Translations under genes and position numbers: made by a program
Origin: Dendrolimus kikuchii
Taxonomy: Eukaryota > Arthropoda > Insecta > Lepidoptera > Lasiocampidae
Assembly (NCBI GenBank): GCA_019925095.2
Contig: CM034407.1
Coordinates: forward strand, 7,256,710 to 7,320,709
Reading direction: 5' to 3'
DNA: 64,000 nucleotides
Notes under the pieces: generated by a model
What the model saw: only the letters and a program-made list of their open reading frames with translations
The model's database searches: none
What the model was told of the DNA's origin: nothing
In this document: one piece after another, positions 20,701 to 33,084 of the stretch
How the letters are laid out: each line of letters begins with the position of its first letter
Position numbering within the stretch: the first letter of the stretch is position 1

Positions 20701-22185
20701 GTATTTAAGTCGGTAATTCGGAAGTGGAAAATTCAAGTGGTAGACCGTAAAAAAATTCTTTCAACAATAATTGGTTATCTTGTCCAAACCGATTATTGAT
20801 GACTTACTACTGACCGCTCATTTGATTATTATCGGTTAATTTGAGATAAGCTACTATACTCTGTCTTTGTATCAATGGTAAGGCAAGTGTGTGTTGTGTG
20901 CGACGAACGTGTAAAGGAGTAACGCTGAATTACTGCGAGTCGTTCAACATAGTTTGGTAGAGCGCGATCAAGACCACTTTTATAACTTACGATCTTAACA
21001 AATATTGATGTAGAAATTCTGTTGGACAACCTTAAAAAGCCTCAAGTTCTATTTTTGGCATTAAGTATATTAATTGAGGCTGTATCTAACGTGAACATCG
21101 TGTGCAGATAAGGATAATTGCCCTCGCAGGCTGAGGGGCTTTTATCTGGTTGAGCACAATAATGAGGGCTTTTTACCCTCCTCAGATTAACATGCTCAGG
21201 GTAATCGGATGTAGTTAGAATACGGTAGTCGGGTATAGCCTTTATTTGAGCATGTAGGAAGTACTGCCATCTAGTGCACAGGGCGATTTAACCAATTTGA
21301 CATCTGAGCTATTATCAAATTTCTTGACTATGATTTGCAAGTTCCTTTTTTGTTAATTTGTCTTTCAGATTATACAATACTACGAACTCATGGTGTAAAA
21401 GCTTAAAATAATATATTCTATTGTAAAACGATACTTTTAAACTCTTAACGTAATAAGTTCCTTGAGAATAATGACAACAATTGAGTTAGAAGCATTGTGA
21501 TATCTTGGGACAAGAATTTTTTTATACATTCTCATTTCCAGTGTATTTGTTTTTATCATTAATAAAGTACTTATAAATTACTAAAAACTTTTTTATGTGT
21601 TTTTTTTTCTATTTTTTATTGATAATTGGATAAGTTGACAAAATCAAATATCGAACTGTGTGATTAATGGGCTATTATTTTGCAAAAATGTGGGATACTG
21701 CAAAATTGCTTTACTCAAAAGTTTGAAAAACGCTTATCTATCTTTTATTAAAGTTATACAATATACACATTTTGTGGCAATTAAATGAAATATAACTAAA
21801 TCCACTTAATAATAAGCATATTCGTTCATTAATTAAGCTTCGTACCTCACGGGAAATACGTAATTATTTATTTTTATCTTGCGGTTAAAAGATATCGTAT
21901 TTACATTGCTTCATTAAATTTAAATTCTTTTTTTCCTCTATGGTATTTTATTTGTCCCAAGTACTCCTAATTACATTAAAGCACGTTTTGAATTTCTTTC
22001 GTGCTCTGATAATTTACGCCCTTCTACTAAACTTAAACTGAACACCCCTGCGCAGTTAAGGCTATATACAGCTTTGGAACGCGCTGCCTGTTGCAAAATC
22101 GCTACCGATATTTAAATCTATGACCAAAAAAATACTACCTGTCGTCTATAAACATTTATATATTTTGAAGATATGTATTTGTATG
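20701..22185. other. Unassigned AT-rich sequence
   Basis: No gene, RNA or repeat recognised. Confidence 0.5.
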
Positions 22186-22240
22186 GTATGTATATTAAGT
22201 ATATATCTATTTAATATATAAAATTTGTGCATATATATAC

Positions 22241-24033
22241 ATACATACATAACTTCACGCCAGCTCCCTTGCGGGGTAGGCACGAACAACAGAGTGCCAT
22301 TTAGGCTTATTCTTACACACCTCACTTGCCTCTTTGACATTCATAACTCTTGTCATGCACACTCGTCTGTTCTTAAGGCTCCTGACATCACCTTCTGCTA
22401 GTACACGATCAATTTGATCATGGAAGGTGTGTCGTGGCCTTCCACGACTTCTGCATCCATCCACTTTTGCATTGTATATCTGTTTAGTCATTCTTTCATC
22501 ATACATTCTTTCCACATGCCCGAACCACCGGAGCATTCCTTTCCTTACCTTCACCCCGACACTCTCTTTCAGACCAACTCTCTTTCTTACTTCGGTATTA
22601 CGAACGCGGTCCGCGAGCGTCACTCCGCAGATTTTGCGCAGTGCTCGCATCTCGACCGCGTTTACTCTACTTTCATGCTCTCTCTTCCATACCCAACTCT
22701 CGCATCCATACGTGAGTGTAGGTACCAGCACCGCGTTGTGTACGGCTGAGGTTCTTAGCGCCTAGAAGTTTACCTAACGCTCCATTCACACTATTCCCCA
22801 AATTCACTCTTCTTTCTATATCAGCGGTGTACCTTCCATCCCTGCTAAAAGCACATCCAAGATATACAAACTCATTCACTTGCTCTAGCATAACATCATC
22901 GACCATTATCCTTGCATTCGTTCTGGTTTCTTCTCTTTCAAACACCATAACCTTTGTTTTCTTCGCATTCAAATGTAAGCCTCTCGCCTGACAGTCATCT
23001 TTCATCATTGTGACTAGTGTTTGCAGTTCTGATGGCGATTCGGCTAAAAGCACGGCATCATCCGCATAAAGCAAGGTGCTTACAACTAGATCACTCATCC
23101 GCACCCCAACATCCATCAATCTTATTCTCTGGAGACAATCGTCCAGATATAGGATGAACAGCAAAGCCGACAGCACGCAGCCCTGGCGGACGCCAATATT
23201 GACGTCAAACCAGGGCGACAGGCTGCCATCCACTCGCACGCATGCCATACAGTCCTCGTAAGTGGACTGCACAGCACGCATCAATTGGCCATTAATCCCA
23301 TATCCGGGCAATATGTCCCAGAGCTCCTTCCGCACAACCCTGTCAAATGCTTTCTCTAGATCCACAAAACCGCAGAAAACCTTCCGGCCCATAGCCAGCT
23401 GCTTCTCTACGATATTGCGGAGAGAGAAAACTTGATCCATACATCCCCTTCCATTTCTGAAACCACCTTGTGCATCCCACAGTAATCCATCGGATACAAC
23501 TCTCATTCTCTTTTCAATAATCTTCGCATACACTTTAGATGCTGTGCTGATCAAACTGATGGCCCTGTAGCTGGCGCACTCCATACGTGACCCCTTGCCT
23601 TTATACAAGGGCACGATGACAGCGCGCCTCCAGTCCTTGGGAACCTTTCCCGTCCTCCAGCACAAGTTGCATAAGGACAGGAAAGCGTCCCGGACGCAGG
23701 TTCCACCAGATTTGATCATCTCAGCAGACACACTATCGATTCCTACTGCCTTTCCATTTTTCAGACTTCTTATCGACCATTCGATCTCTTCCAAAGTGAT
23801 CTCGGATGCTGACTCCTCGGAGTCGGTCACAGACTCAGTCGTGGTGCCAGCATCCGGGATATTATCATACATTTCTCTAAAATATTCACTCCATCGCGCT
23901 AATACCTCTTGTGGGTTAGCAAGAACGTCCCCTGCTTTAGATTTTATTCTTTCCATTCTGGAAGCTGACGAACAACCCCGAGACTTCTTAACCTCTCTCC
24001 AAAAGAGTTTGGTATTCGCCTCGAAGTTGCATA
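22241..24033 (-). mobile_element. LINE-R, 5'-truncated non-LTR retrotransposon
   Basis: Longest of the LINE-R copies. It keeps the reverse transcriptase and C-terminal region but lacks the endonuclease and 5' part. Its 3' end is (ATGT)n on the minus strand, a simple-repeat end as in RTE-like elements; the exact clade is not certain. TGCATATATATA at 22229-22240 and a matching AT stretch at about 24034 are a plausible target duplication within low-complexity DNA. Confidence 0.8.
22255..24030 (-). pseudogene. LINE-R reverse transcriptase, frameshifted
   Basis: Minus-strand frame from about 24030 to 22740 encodes a reverse transcriptase. In order: [79 protein letters not shown] (catalytic YADD) and [12 protein letters not shown] small indel near 22735-22745 shifts the rest into another frame (22731-22255), which runs through LTYGCESW and MLRWFGHVERM to ARELA-stop. 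Apparent residues upstream of about 24030 are translated AT microsatellite. Overlapping plus-strand frames are shadows. It is defective in cis through truncation and frameshift. Confidence 0.85.
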
Positions 24034-24035
24034 TA

Positions 24036-24103
<68 letters not shown>

Positions 24104-24126
24104 CATACATATATATATACATATAC

Positions 24127-24189
<63 letters not shown>

Positions 24190-24195
24190 TATATG
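24034..24195. repeat. (AT)n/(ATAC)n microsatellite
   Basis: About 160 bp of AT with scattered ATAC units, between LINE-R and the right inverted flank. Confidence 0.95.
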
Positions 24196-24324
24196 CAGAA
24201 TTTTCATTTTATATATTAAATAGATATATAAACCATACACATATATAATTTATTATTAAAAAGGAAGTAGTTCGTACTATATGTTACGTATATCACCATC
24301 GCCATTATCAACTCAATTTATTCC

Positions 24325-24452
24325 TGGGGTTGTCTGGAAGAGATCGTTTTTTAGCGATAAGACCGCCCTTTGTACATAACTAGATATAATTTTAGTCTTT
24401 AAGTTCATTTTTGTAATGGTGTATAATAAAGTGTTATCTATCTATCTTGATT
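24325..24452 (+). repeat. LINE 3' tail with stem-loop
   Basis: TGGAAGAGATCG, loop, TAGCGATAAGACC, and then ATAATAAAGTGTTATC before TATC repeats. Same family as 4258-4371. Confidence 0.65.
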
Positions 24453-24479
24453 TGTATATAACTTTGTGAAGCAAACTTA

Positions 24480-24730
24480 TATTTTTAATAGCTGTGCCCG
24501 CGACGTCATCCGCATGGAATTTATTTTCAAAACCCCCCGATTTTGAAACATCCTTCATTGGTGCTCCGATCCTATTGGTCTTAGCGTGATAATATATAGC
24601 CTATAGCCTTCCTCAATAAATGGGCTATCTAACACTGAAATAATTTTTCAAAACAGACCAGTAGTTCCTGAGATTAGCGCGTTCAAACAAACAAACAAAC
24701 TCTTCAGCTTTATATATTAGTATAAGATAT
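24480..24730 (+). repeat. Family U dispersed repeat
   Basis: Close copy of 10602-10832, ending with a short AAAC expansion and CAGCTTTATATATTAGTATA. Confidence 0.75.
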
Positions 24731-24779
24731 GAGCATTTTTTCCTTATAAACGTTTTCAATAATAAAAGTTTTTTAACAA

Positions 24780-25140
24780 AAAAGAAGTCTACTTCATGAG
24801 TGACTAAAAAGTATAAAGTAAATATTTTTATAGAATATCTTCAAGTCGTTGCATTTTGTAAATTTATTGATGTTATTATGTTTTACTTGGCACCGACTTC
24901 AAGATGTTGCACATTTTTTTTATATACTTTTTACTTTTGCGTTACTCTTGAAGTCGGTTTCCTTTTTGTTAGATTTTTTTATTTTTGGCTCCTAAGTTAC
25001 ATATTTGGTATCCAATAACAATACATTTTTATGGGACCATTTTATTTGGAACCATTTTGAATCTAACGCAAAGTCTCATCAAAATCGTTTAATTTTTTTA
25101 AGTCATTTGTTTATTGTTACATTTTGATCATGAAATTCAA
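24780..25140 (+). repeat. Probable repeat with CCGACTTC motif
   Basis: CACCGACTTCAAGATGTTGC and GAAGTCGG in opposite sense (24951-24958) suggest a degraded inverted-repeat element. No ORF. Confidence 0.35.
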
Positions 25141-26489
25141 GTGTAGGTCAATTTGATGGATGTTTTCCAATACATCCGTCGTAGTGACAATGGTGAACGG
25201 AAGTGGCTACTATTCGCTCTACTCTACCGGCGACTATAACTGCAACCATTTGTCACGAGCTGTCGCAGGTAGGTACTGGTGGATTTTGATAGGTAAGATT
25301 ATACGACTCTATATTACCGGTGGGATAACTAGTTATTCGGCTAGTGATAGTTCAATAGCCGACTAAAAACTAGTTGATGGCTATTTGGTTAATGGATGAA
25401 TGACACCGTAACAGGCTGCCGATGGCTGACTATTAAGCCATAAACTTGGCAGTTGTCGGTTTTCTTCGACAACCATTAGCCAGTTTGCCATGGCGAGTTG
25501 ATAGAAGACTAATTTGTTCTTGGCTATGCTGCGAACAACCACTATTTAAGTAGTTTTTACAATAGCCACCCATCTCTATACTATATATTATTCCGACGTT
25601 TCGGCCATTTTTCAGTTTCCGTGATCACGGAAGATAAAGATGTCAGGTGTCAATGATTATTGTCAAAGTTTTATTTAGCCTACCGCCAACTTGCTCATTT
25701 TAATGATTTACTTTAATTTTGTTTATGGTTATGATTTACTGTATGAGAGCCTAATTTATGTATATGAAATGTACACAATGGCGAGTTGAGACTGCTGTGT
25801 CGTGGCGCAAATGCGCGGGCGTTGACACTTCGCGTAATAGTTTATACAGAATAAGTAGTAAGTAAGTAGTAAAAGATAAACATTTAACATCATTGGAATT
25901 TATTGTTATTGTTATATTTAATAATTCTTCCAAACATCAAAGAATAATATAAATATTGGAGACTGCGACATCTAGTTTTACGTATGTTTTCGTACAGCGC
26001 CATCTCTTGGTATGTGATCCAAGTTGTTAATTTTTAAACACCTAATTATCTGACTACTATCAAAAAGCACCATACAATGCATTGCTCAGTTAATTCGGAA
26101 TAGTTATCCAAAAACCCTTTACAGACCTTAACGTGTGTAGGACGTTTTCTGCTGTGGCGTACCGACGACCAACTCAAGGTCTGCGTATGAATAAGAAAAG
26201 TGGGACGTATTTTATGGCGTAAGCTCAGAATAACTAAAATATTTTAACTGTTAATGCTGTTTAGAAACGAATAAACGAATTGTATATTGTTTTTTGTTAA
26301 GCCATACCCTAAAGCATTCCCCACAAAACACATGCAACAAATACCATTATACAAAGGAAAACCGCAATAGAAATTTCGCCACAGTTATGCCTTAAAGTGT
26401 TCAACCTTTTGTGTTTCACCTGCGTTTCTGGGGACAGCAGACGAGCGAAATTGTTTTTTCAGCTTTGAATTGTCCAATAGATTTATGTC
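25141..26489. other. Unassigned non-coding stretch
   Basis: 25190-25580 has reiterated short motifs (GGCTATT, GACTA) that may be an old foldback. Nothing else was recognised. Confidence 0.4.
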
Positions 26490-26640
26490 TCGGTGCTTTA
26501 TCTTGCCAACTGTACATTTGTCTTACTCTGGGTTAAAATGTGACATATTTGACATTACCTGTCAAAATTCAACCAATGGCAAGGCAAGTAAATTATAGTC
26601 AAATATTGGAATGGGACATAAGACATTATCTTAGATATAA
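26490..26640 (-). repeat. Small dispersed repeat
   Basis: GTCAAAATTCAACC and TGGCAAGGCAAGT blocks recur in inverted order at 58925-59060. Possibly a short MITE. Confidence 0.4.
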
Positions 26641-26784
26641 TTAAATTTAATAATTGATAACAAAACTCGAATACGTGGTGTACAAAAATGTTCTTCTAAA
26701 ATTCACCTTTGATTATTTTTGTAAAAAAGTGTGAACTACACACACATATTTTCGTATTTCTGTTCTATATATCTATTATTTTTA

Positions 26785-27094
26785 TCCGTGCAGGAACGGA
26801 GAAAGAATACAATTTTCTGCGGCCGGGCGGCCTGTCGTAAGAGGCGACAAAACAACCCACAGCCAGGTGGTAGGGCATTTGCCCGACTGAATGGCTACCA
26901 CCCCTGGTCTAAAGTATGTCGCCATAGCAACCCTGAGTTGTGTTCCGGCATTAGTGACCAGGTTCCAGTCTCCCTTAAGAGAGCAGCAGCGCATTTGTAG
27001 CAACTTTGGTGTTGCAAATGTCCATAGGCGATGGTAACCGCTTTCCGTCAAGTGGGCCGTCTGCCTGTCTGCTGATCTCCTGCAATAAAAAAAA
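26785..27094 (+). repeat. SINE-A, full length
   Basis: From TCCGTGCAGGAACGGAG to CTCCTGCAATAAAAAAAA. One of the least diverged copies here. Confidence 0.9.
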
Positions 27095-27570
27095 TAGACG
27101 TCTCTATTCTTAGTTATTTTGAAATAAGGGTTTATTCGTAATAGTTCAATCTAAATTACACTTTAAACCAATAGTATAAAGTTCAAAATTCAATGTCCTG
27201 TTATGTACGTATCTGTTAATCGACGTATAAAAGAATATCTGCCTTAAGCATATACAGATAGAGCTAAAATTCATTTGAAATCTTTTAAGTTTTATTTAAA
27301 TTGAAAATTAATACATACATACATACATAACTTCACGCCAGTTCCGTTGCGGGGTAGGCACGAACAACAGAGCGCCATTTAGGCTTATGCTTACACACCT
27401 CAATTGCTTCTTTGACATTCATAACTTTGAAAATTAATACTAACGGATAAAGAGAAATGGGTTTTAATTCGAATTCAATAAGGTTGAATTTTATGTGTTT
27501 ATCTCTTTTTTGTGTCTTTTTTTCATTTTGCTTTATCGTTTCATCGAGTTTGTTTCACTTCAAGATTGCA
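27095..27570 (-). repeat. Family X repeat interrupted by LINE-R
   Basis: Reverse complement of 37175-37570 (shared ATTATTCGTAATA-like, GATATCTGCCTTAAG-like and CTCTTTATCCGTTAGTATTA blocks), with an additional 126 bp (112-bp insert plus duplication) absent from the other copy. Confidence 0.75.
27315..27426 (-). mobile_element. LINE-R 3' end, 112 bp, with 14-bp TSD
   Basis: TTGAAAATTAATAC at 27301-27314 is repeated exactly at 27427-27440. The insert is the ATAC repeat plus the last ~100 bp of LINE-R. The homologous empty site at about 37310-37335 has one copy of the target. Confidence 0.9.
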
Positions 27571-28055
27571 ATTAGTTTGTAAATTAATACAATAAATAAA
27601 AAAATAACTTACTTATATTGTGTTTTTGGAACCTCATAAGACGACAACTCATAAGACGTCGATACGACGTTGTGGTTATTGTGGGCTCCTTTACTTGTTA
27701 TGCGATATAAGAAACATTAAACACACGAGGTATAATATATTCCGATTGGTTTACGTATCTATTTATGCTACGAATACAATAATAACATTGTTTGGATCAA
27801 GACCCTTGTGTGCAGCTGTCACGCTCTAAGAACGCCACATATTCTAACCATAGTCCCTCAAGATTATAAGTAGAATACCGAGTTTACGTCACCGTTTTCT
27901 ATGGGTAAGATGCCCAGAAGGCTAGCTACGTTTTCTCGCTGGATCGTCATACTGATCCGTTGTCCGAAGTAGGCACCAATCCTCTGATCACTTGAGTCTA
28001 TGAGCTGTTTGATAATTTTTGTACAGGCTCAGACCTCAGGACCCCACAGTCCAAG

Positions 28056-28087
<32 letters not shown>

Positions 28088-29394
28088 CACTGTTCTAAGG
28101 TACTGTTACGAGTTCAAAAAGTCCGTCACTATTAGATTCCCGAATGTACACACGTCACGTTTAGATCGTAGTTGTAGCTCAACTGGCCCCCTCTCTCAAT
28201 CAGCCATCGTTTTATACTTCACAAATGCAAATGTGCCCGCCCGGCAACGTCGATATAACTTCCTAGAATTAGCTTGTACTTATAATCCGCAACACATGGC
28301 TAATGATGCTCCTGAGCGGCCGTAAACGAGTACAATAGCACAATAGGCTGTTCTCCACAATAACTAGAAACGTATGCTAATAAATAAGTGAGCAAAAGAA
28401 AACGATCATAAAAGGATTATAATTAGTTCAAATGCCGACAGGTAATAAAATGTGCTTTTACAGATCTGTACGTGGAATTTGTCTTTGACAACACCGATAA
28501 TTTACTAAATTGAATACACCAGTCTAATAAGTCTGTAACCACACACTCACTCGTTCACTTGTACACACATCACACACATACACACCACATACATATACAC
28601 ACCCATTCACACATCTATGCATTTCCACATACATTACAAATATTAACACGAAAATTTACAAATGTATAAACATTAAAATAATTTTCTTTTTTAAATTGTA
28701 TAACAAACGAGTTGTCTGGAAGTGGGCGCTAACAATTGCAACACAGTATTATACTACAACAGTTGTTTGCGATACCAAATTGTTTCTGTACACTATGTTA
28801 ATGGTTTCGAATAAATTCTCTTTAATTCTTTAATTTGTCGGAGCCTAAGTTGTAACAGTAATATTGCTCACCATAATTTTGCATACAAAGATTGATTAAT
28901 TAAACAACGACGGTTTGTTTCTAAAAAGCAAGTCTGCTCAGACTCTCAACGTGGGGCTATTGTGACGGCCTAATAAAATAAAAAATAATAATAAAAAATA
29001 ATGATTCCTTTGTAAAACTTGACTAGGGTGAAATAGGGGACAAAAGGGGAGAAATTCGATTATGAATCACAATGAAAACGAAGAAAATTGTCTTGCGGAT
29101 ATAATTTTCCATCTGTTTCTTTGTAAATAACTTTAATAAAACTTAGAATATAGTGTTGAAGTTAGACAGATGAATCTGGTTGTAAGGTACGGAGCTCAAA
29201 GAATACGGCGGTATTCAACGATATTGAATGCATCAAGCTTATATTTTTATCGATTACTTTGGTTGATTCATCTAAATTGACAGACAGAAATGAACTAGTC
29301 TAATGTTCTCTATCGGCTAAATGTGCCTTTTTATGATAGGTAACAACTAACTACGCCCTGTGAATTTACCTCATGTAAAATTGTATTTTCTGTG
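27571..29394. other. Unassigned non-coding stretch
   Basis: Includes an (AT)n run at 28061-28085 and CACA/ACAT-rich sequence at 28550-28650. No gene seen. Confidence 0.5.
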
Positions 29395-29722
29395 GTGCTT
29401 TTTCATGGGGGATAAATGCCATAGTTGCTGCGCTTGATATGCGGGTTGGTAACCGCAGTGCCGGTTTTTGCATCAGAAACGCTGCTGCCCATCTCCGACC
29501 AGGGGATTTTTATAAGACGACTTTCTTACGATGGTTTACCACCATTGATCGGTCACCGGAGCCTCGTTTGCTGACGGCAGGGGGTACCACAATTGGGTCC
29601 ACAAGATGTTAGTCGCAGACCTCTTACCCTCTATATTGGATGAGGAAGTCAGAGGACAGGGATGAGTGGCGCCGACTTGCGGAGGCCTACGTCCAGCAGT
29701 GGAATGCGATTGGCTGACGACG
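29395..29722 (+). pseudogene. LINE C-terminal remnant
   Basis: 29628-29722 encodes, with breaks, DEWRRLAEAYVQQWNAIG-like sequence followed by TGACGACGA, the usual end of one class of insect non-LTR elements. The upstream GC-richer block probably belongs to the same copy. Confidence 0.5.
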
Positions 29723-29867
29723 AAGCTTATATTATTTTATATTAACGACTCAGACTGCTTCACTGCAATATGGGAAAACCTAAAACTAATTTCAAACAGG
29801 AAAAAGTATAGGTCAAAAATATTTACGCTGCAAATCGGTGTACATCGAATAGGAAGGTTACTTTTTT

Positions 29868-30195
29868 ATTTTTATTTTATTTATAGTTTATGGCTTGGCA
29901 GCTAGGCCTTTCAGCCAGATCTTAGATTACAATATAGTTTCTTCATTTTCTGAAGCCTATGTATAGCTCAGCTGAACTGTAGGTTATCAACTTACGCTAT
30001 TCAACGGAGTTTTTGTCACAACTCGAAAGACCACATTTGACTATGCAGTTCACATTTTTCACCAAACACATAATTACTACTCAAAACCTATAAATATCCT
30101 ACAACTACTGTTCATTTTAGAGTAATATTTCACATTTTTAGTAAATAAAACTGCACATCACAACATCTTTCAGTTTCCTCCAAAAACTCAGGAAG
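29868..30195 (-). repeat. Family Z repeat
   Basis: Reverse-complement copy of 18365-18712 with the same ends. Confidence 0.75.
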
Positions 30196-30265
30196 GTTAC
30201 TTAATTTTTAATTAATACCTTCAAATTTTTTTCCAGTGGAACTTATAATAGACACCTTTCAATTT

Positions 30266-30580
30266 TATGAGAGATATTATCTGTCTGTCTGTCTGTCTGT
30301 TCCGTTTTCACGTAAAAACTACTGGACCGATTTGGCTGAAACTCAGTATATATATATTTTCGATGCCGAGAATGAACATAGGATACTTTTTATCCCGGAA
30401 AATGGGATAGTTTCCGGGATAAAAGTATATTTGTCTCTCTGTTTGTTATCCTTTTACGGAAAGACTTTTGGACCGATTTGGCTGATACTCGGTACATATG
30501 TAATTTGAATACCAAGGGTGGACATAGGATATTTTTCATCCCGGATAATGGGATAGATTTTGGGATAGATTTATGTAAAG
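30266..30580 (+). repeat. Segment A, first inverted copy
   Basis: Reverse complement of 31712-32030. Contains (CTGT)n, CTACTGGACCGATTTGGCTG and two internal CGGGATA-bounded halves that are themselves duplicated. Confidence 0.75.
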
Positions 30581-30622
30581 ACTAGAGTTTACCCCGCGGC
30601 TCCGCCGCGCGTCAAACTCTAG
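30581..30622. repeat. GC-rich palindrome bounded by CTAG
   Basis: ACTAGAGTTTACCCCGCGGC, then a 3-nt loop, then an imperfect complement ending in AAACTCTAGT. A second such palindrome is at 33419-33459. Confidence 0.7.
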
Positions 30623-30890
30623 TGCGTACCTCTTGTTTTAAGAGCAGGCGTCAATACAGGATATATTGTATTGTATTTTTATGTTGGTGCTATTTGCCCT
30701 CGGAAGAGTTGCTTCATTTTATATCGCAAACTATCCCATCTACCGGGATGAATAGTATCTATGTCCATTTTCGGTATTCAGACAGACAGATCGACAAATC
30801 GAGTGAAAGTCGCATTTTTTTAAAGATTGTGAATTTTTATATCTATAAACTTGATAAATGACTGGTCCCCCACACAAACTTAAATACCCT
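30623..30890 (+). repeat. Segment B, first inverted copy
   Basis: Matches 33085-33415 in reverse complement, e.g. AGAGCAGGCGTCAATACAGG and AAAATGGACAT on opposite strands. Confidence 0.65.
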
Positions 30891-30934
30891 ATTTCATCCC
30901 GTTCTAGTTTTATTTATATAAATAAATATTGTGT

Positions 30935-31690
30935 AAACTACACAAACGACCAAAACTACCAAACGTAGTAAAACTGCCGAAAGTACCAAATCTACCAACC
31001 AAAACTACCAAATCCACCAACCAAAACTACCAAATCCACCAACCAAAACTACCACAACTACCTAGACTACCACAATTATCAAATCTACCAATCAAAACTA
31101 CCAAAACTACCACAATTACCAAATCTACCAATCAAAACTACCACAACTACCAAAACTACCACAACAACCAAAACTACCACAACTATCAAAACTACCACAA
31201 CTATCAAAACTACCGCAACTACCAAAACTACCACAACTACTAAAACTACCACAACTATCAAAACTACCACAACTACCAAAATAACCGAATCTACCAACGA
31301 AGACCATAAGTACCAAATCTACAAACCAAAACTACCACAACTACCAATACTACCACTACTACCGAAACTACCACAACTACCGAAACTACCAAATCTACAA
31401 AACAAAACTACCACAACTACCAAATCTACCGAAACTACCAAATCCACCGACCAAAACTACCACAACTACCACAATTACCAAATCTACCAATCAAAACTAC
31501 CACAACTACCAAATCTACTGAAACTACCAAATCTACAAAACAAAACTACCAAAACTATCAGCATAAACTACCGAAAATAGCAAAACTACCAACCAATACT
31601 ACCACAACTACCAAAACTGCCAAACAAAACTACCAAAACTACATAAACGACCAAATTGACCAAAATAAACAAAATGACTAAAATGGCAAA
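30935..31690. repeat. AACTACC-type tandem repeat
   Basis: About 750 bp of imperfect 6-12 bp units such as AACTACCAAA, AACTACCACA and AATCTACC. Open frames on both strands are compositional. Confidence 0.9.
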
Positions 31691-31711
31691 CCACAAATAA
31701 AAAACCTATCC

Positions 31712-32007
31712 TAGTTTCCGGGATAAACTTTACATAAATCTATCCCAAAATCTATCCCAGTATCCGGGATGAAAAGTATCCCTTGGCCACCCTCGGTATT
31801 CAAATTACATATGTACCGAGTATCAGCCAAATCGGTCCAATAGTCTTTCCATAAAAGGATAACAAACAGAGAGACAAATATACTTTTATCCCGGAAACTA
31901 TCCCATTTTCCGGGATAAAAAGTATCCTATGTTCATTCTCGGCATCGAAAATATATATATACTGAGTTTCAGCCAAATCGGTCCAGTAGTTTTTACGTGA
32001 AAACGGA

Positions 32008-32080
<73 letters not shown>

Positions 32081-32110
32081 GTTACTTTCGCATTTATAAT
32101 ATTAATAGGG
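31712..32110 (-). repeat. Segment A, second copy with (CAGA)n
   Basis: Opposite orientation to 30266-30580. It continues through (CAGA)n at about 32005-32080 to TTCGCATTTATAATATTAAT, a widespread insect repeat terminus. Confidence 0.75.
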
Positions 32111-32180
32111 ATTATCCCAAAAGTGAGACAGGCTTTGGTTGGTTTTGTGATTTGCCATTTTCATCATTTTGGTTATTTTG

Positions 32181-32978
32181 TCCTTTTTGCCCTTTTGCCC
32201 TTTTGCCCCTTTGCCCTTTTGCCCTTTTGACCTTTTGCCCTTTTGCCCGTTTGCCCTTTTGCCCTTTTGCCCTTTTGCCCTTTTGCTCTTTTGCCCTTTT
32301 GCCCTTTTGCCCTTTCGCCCTTTTGCCCTTTTGCCCTTCTGCCCTTCTGCCTTTCTGCCCTTCCGCCCTTCTGCCCTTCTGCCCTTCTGCTCTTAAGCCC
32401 TTTTGCGCTTTTGCCCTATTGCCCTTTTGCACTTTTGCCCTTTTGCACTTTTGCCTTTTTGCCCTTTTGCTCTTTTGCCCTTTTGCCCTTTTGCACTTTT
32501 GCATTTTTGCCCTTTTGCCCTTTCGCCCTTTCGCCCTTTCGCCCTTTTGCCCTTTTGCCCTTTTGCCCTTCTGCCCTTCCGCCCTTCTGCCCTTCTGCCC
32601 TTCTGCTCTTAAGCCCTTTTGCGCTTTTGCCCTTTTGCCCTATTGCCCTTTTGCACTTTTGCCCTTTTGCACTTTTGCCTTTTTGCCCTTTTGCCCTTTT
32701 GCCCTTTTGCCCTTTTGCCCTTTTGCCCTTTTGCCCTTCTGCCCTTCCGCCCTTCTGCCCTTCTGCCCTTCTGCCCTTCTGCTCTTAAGCCCTTTTGCGC
32801 TTTTGCCCTTTTGCCCTATTGCCCTTTTGCACTTTTGCCCTTTTGCACTTTTGCCTTTTTGCCCTTTTGCCCTTTTGCCCTTTTGCCCTTTTGCCCTTTT
32901 GCCCTTTTGCCCTTTTGCCCTTTTGCCCTTTTGCCCTTTTGCCCTTTTGCCCTTTTGCCCTTTTGCTCTTTTGCTCTT
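32181..32978. repeat. 8-bp minisatellite (TTTTGCCC)n with higher-order repeats
   Basis: About 800 bp of TTTTGCCC with variants (TTCTGCCC, TTTTGCAC, TTTCGCCC). Because 8 is not a multiple of 3, every forward frame reads the same eight-residue cycle, and all reverse frames are open too. Marker GCTCTTAAGCCC recurs with spacings of 216 and 176 bp, both multiples of 8, showing that long blocks were duplicated in register. Confidence 0.95.
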
Positions 32979-33084
32979 CGACTCTTTTTTGTCCTTTTTG
33001 CTGATGTTGTCCCTTTTGACTTTTTTGTAGTTTTCATTGACGGGGGATAGATAAATATAACTAGGACTGTTTGTAATAGAGGAT

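Larger units (their letters stand above)
22186..24238. repeat. Inverted flanks surrounding LINE-R
   Basis: 22186-22240 (GTATGGT, ATATATCTATTTAATATA, TGCATATATATA) is matched in reverse complement by about 24186-24238. Before LINE-R inserted, this was probably a foldback with ~50-bp arms and an AT-rich loop. Confidence 0.6.

Noticed and set aside
22414..22765. Plus-strand frames overlapping LINE-R
   Set aside because: Antisense shadows of the reverse-transcriptase element.
24035..24240. Tyr/Ile-rich proteins on both strands
   Set aside because: Translation of (AT)n microsatellite.
30935..31690. Regular short repeats suggestive of a CRISPR array
   Set aside because: Units are 6-12 bp, imperfect and contiguous with no unique spacers, in a eukaryotic context. 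It is a tandem repeat.
32112..33030. Long open frames (up to 292 codons) on both strands
   Set aside because: They are forced by the 8-bp repeat, lack complexity and contain no domain.
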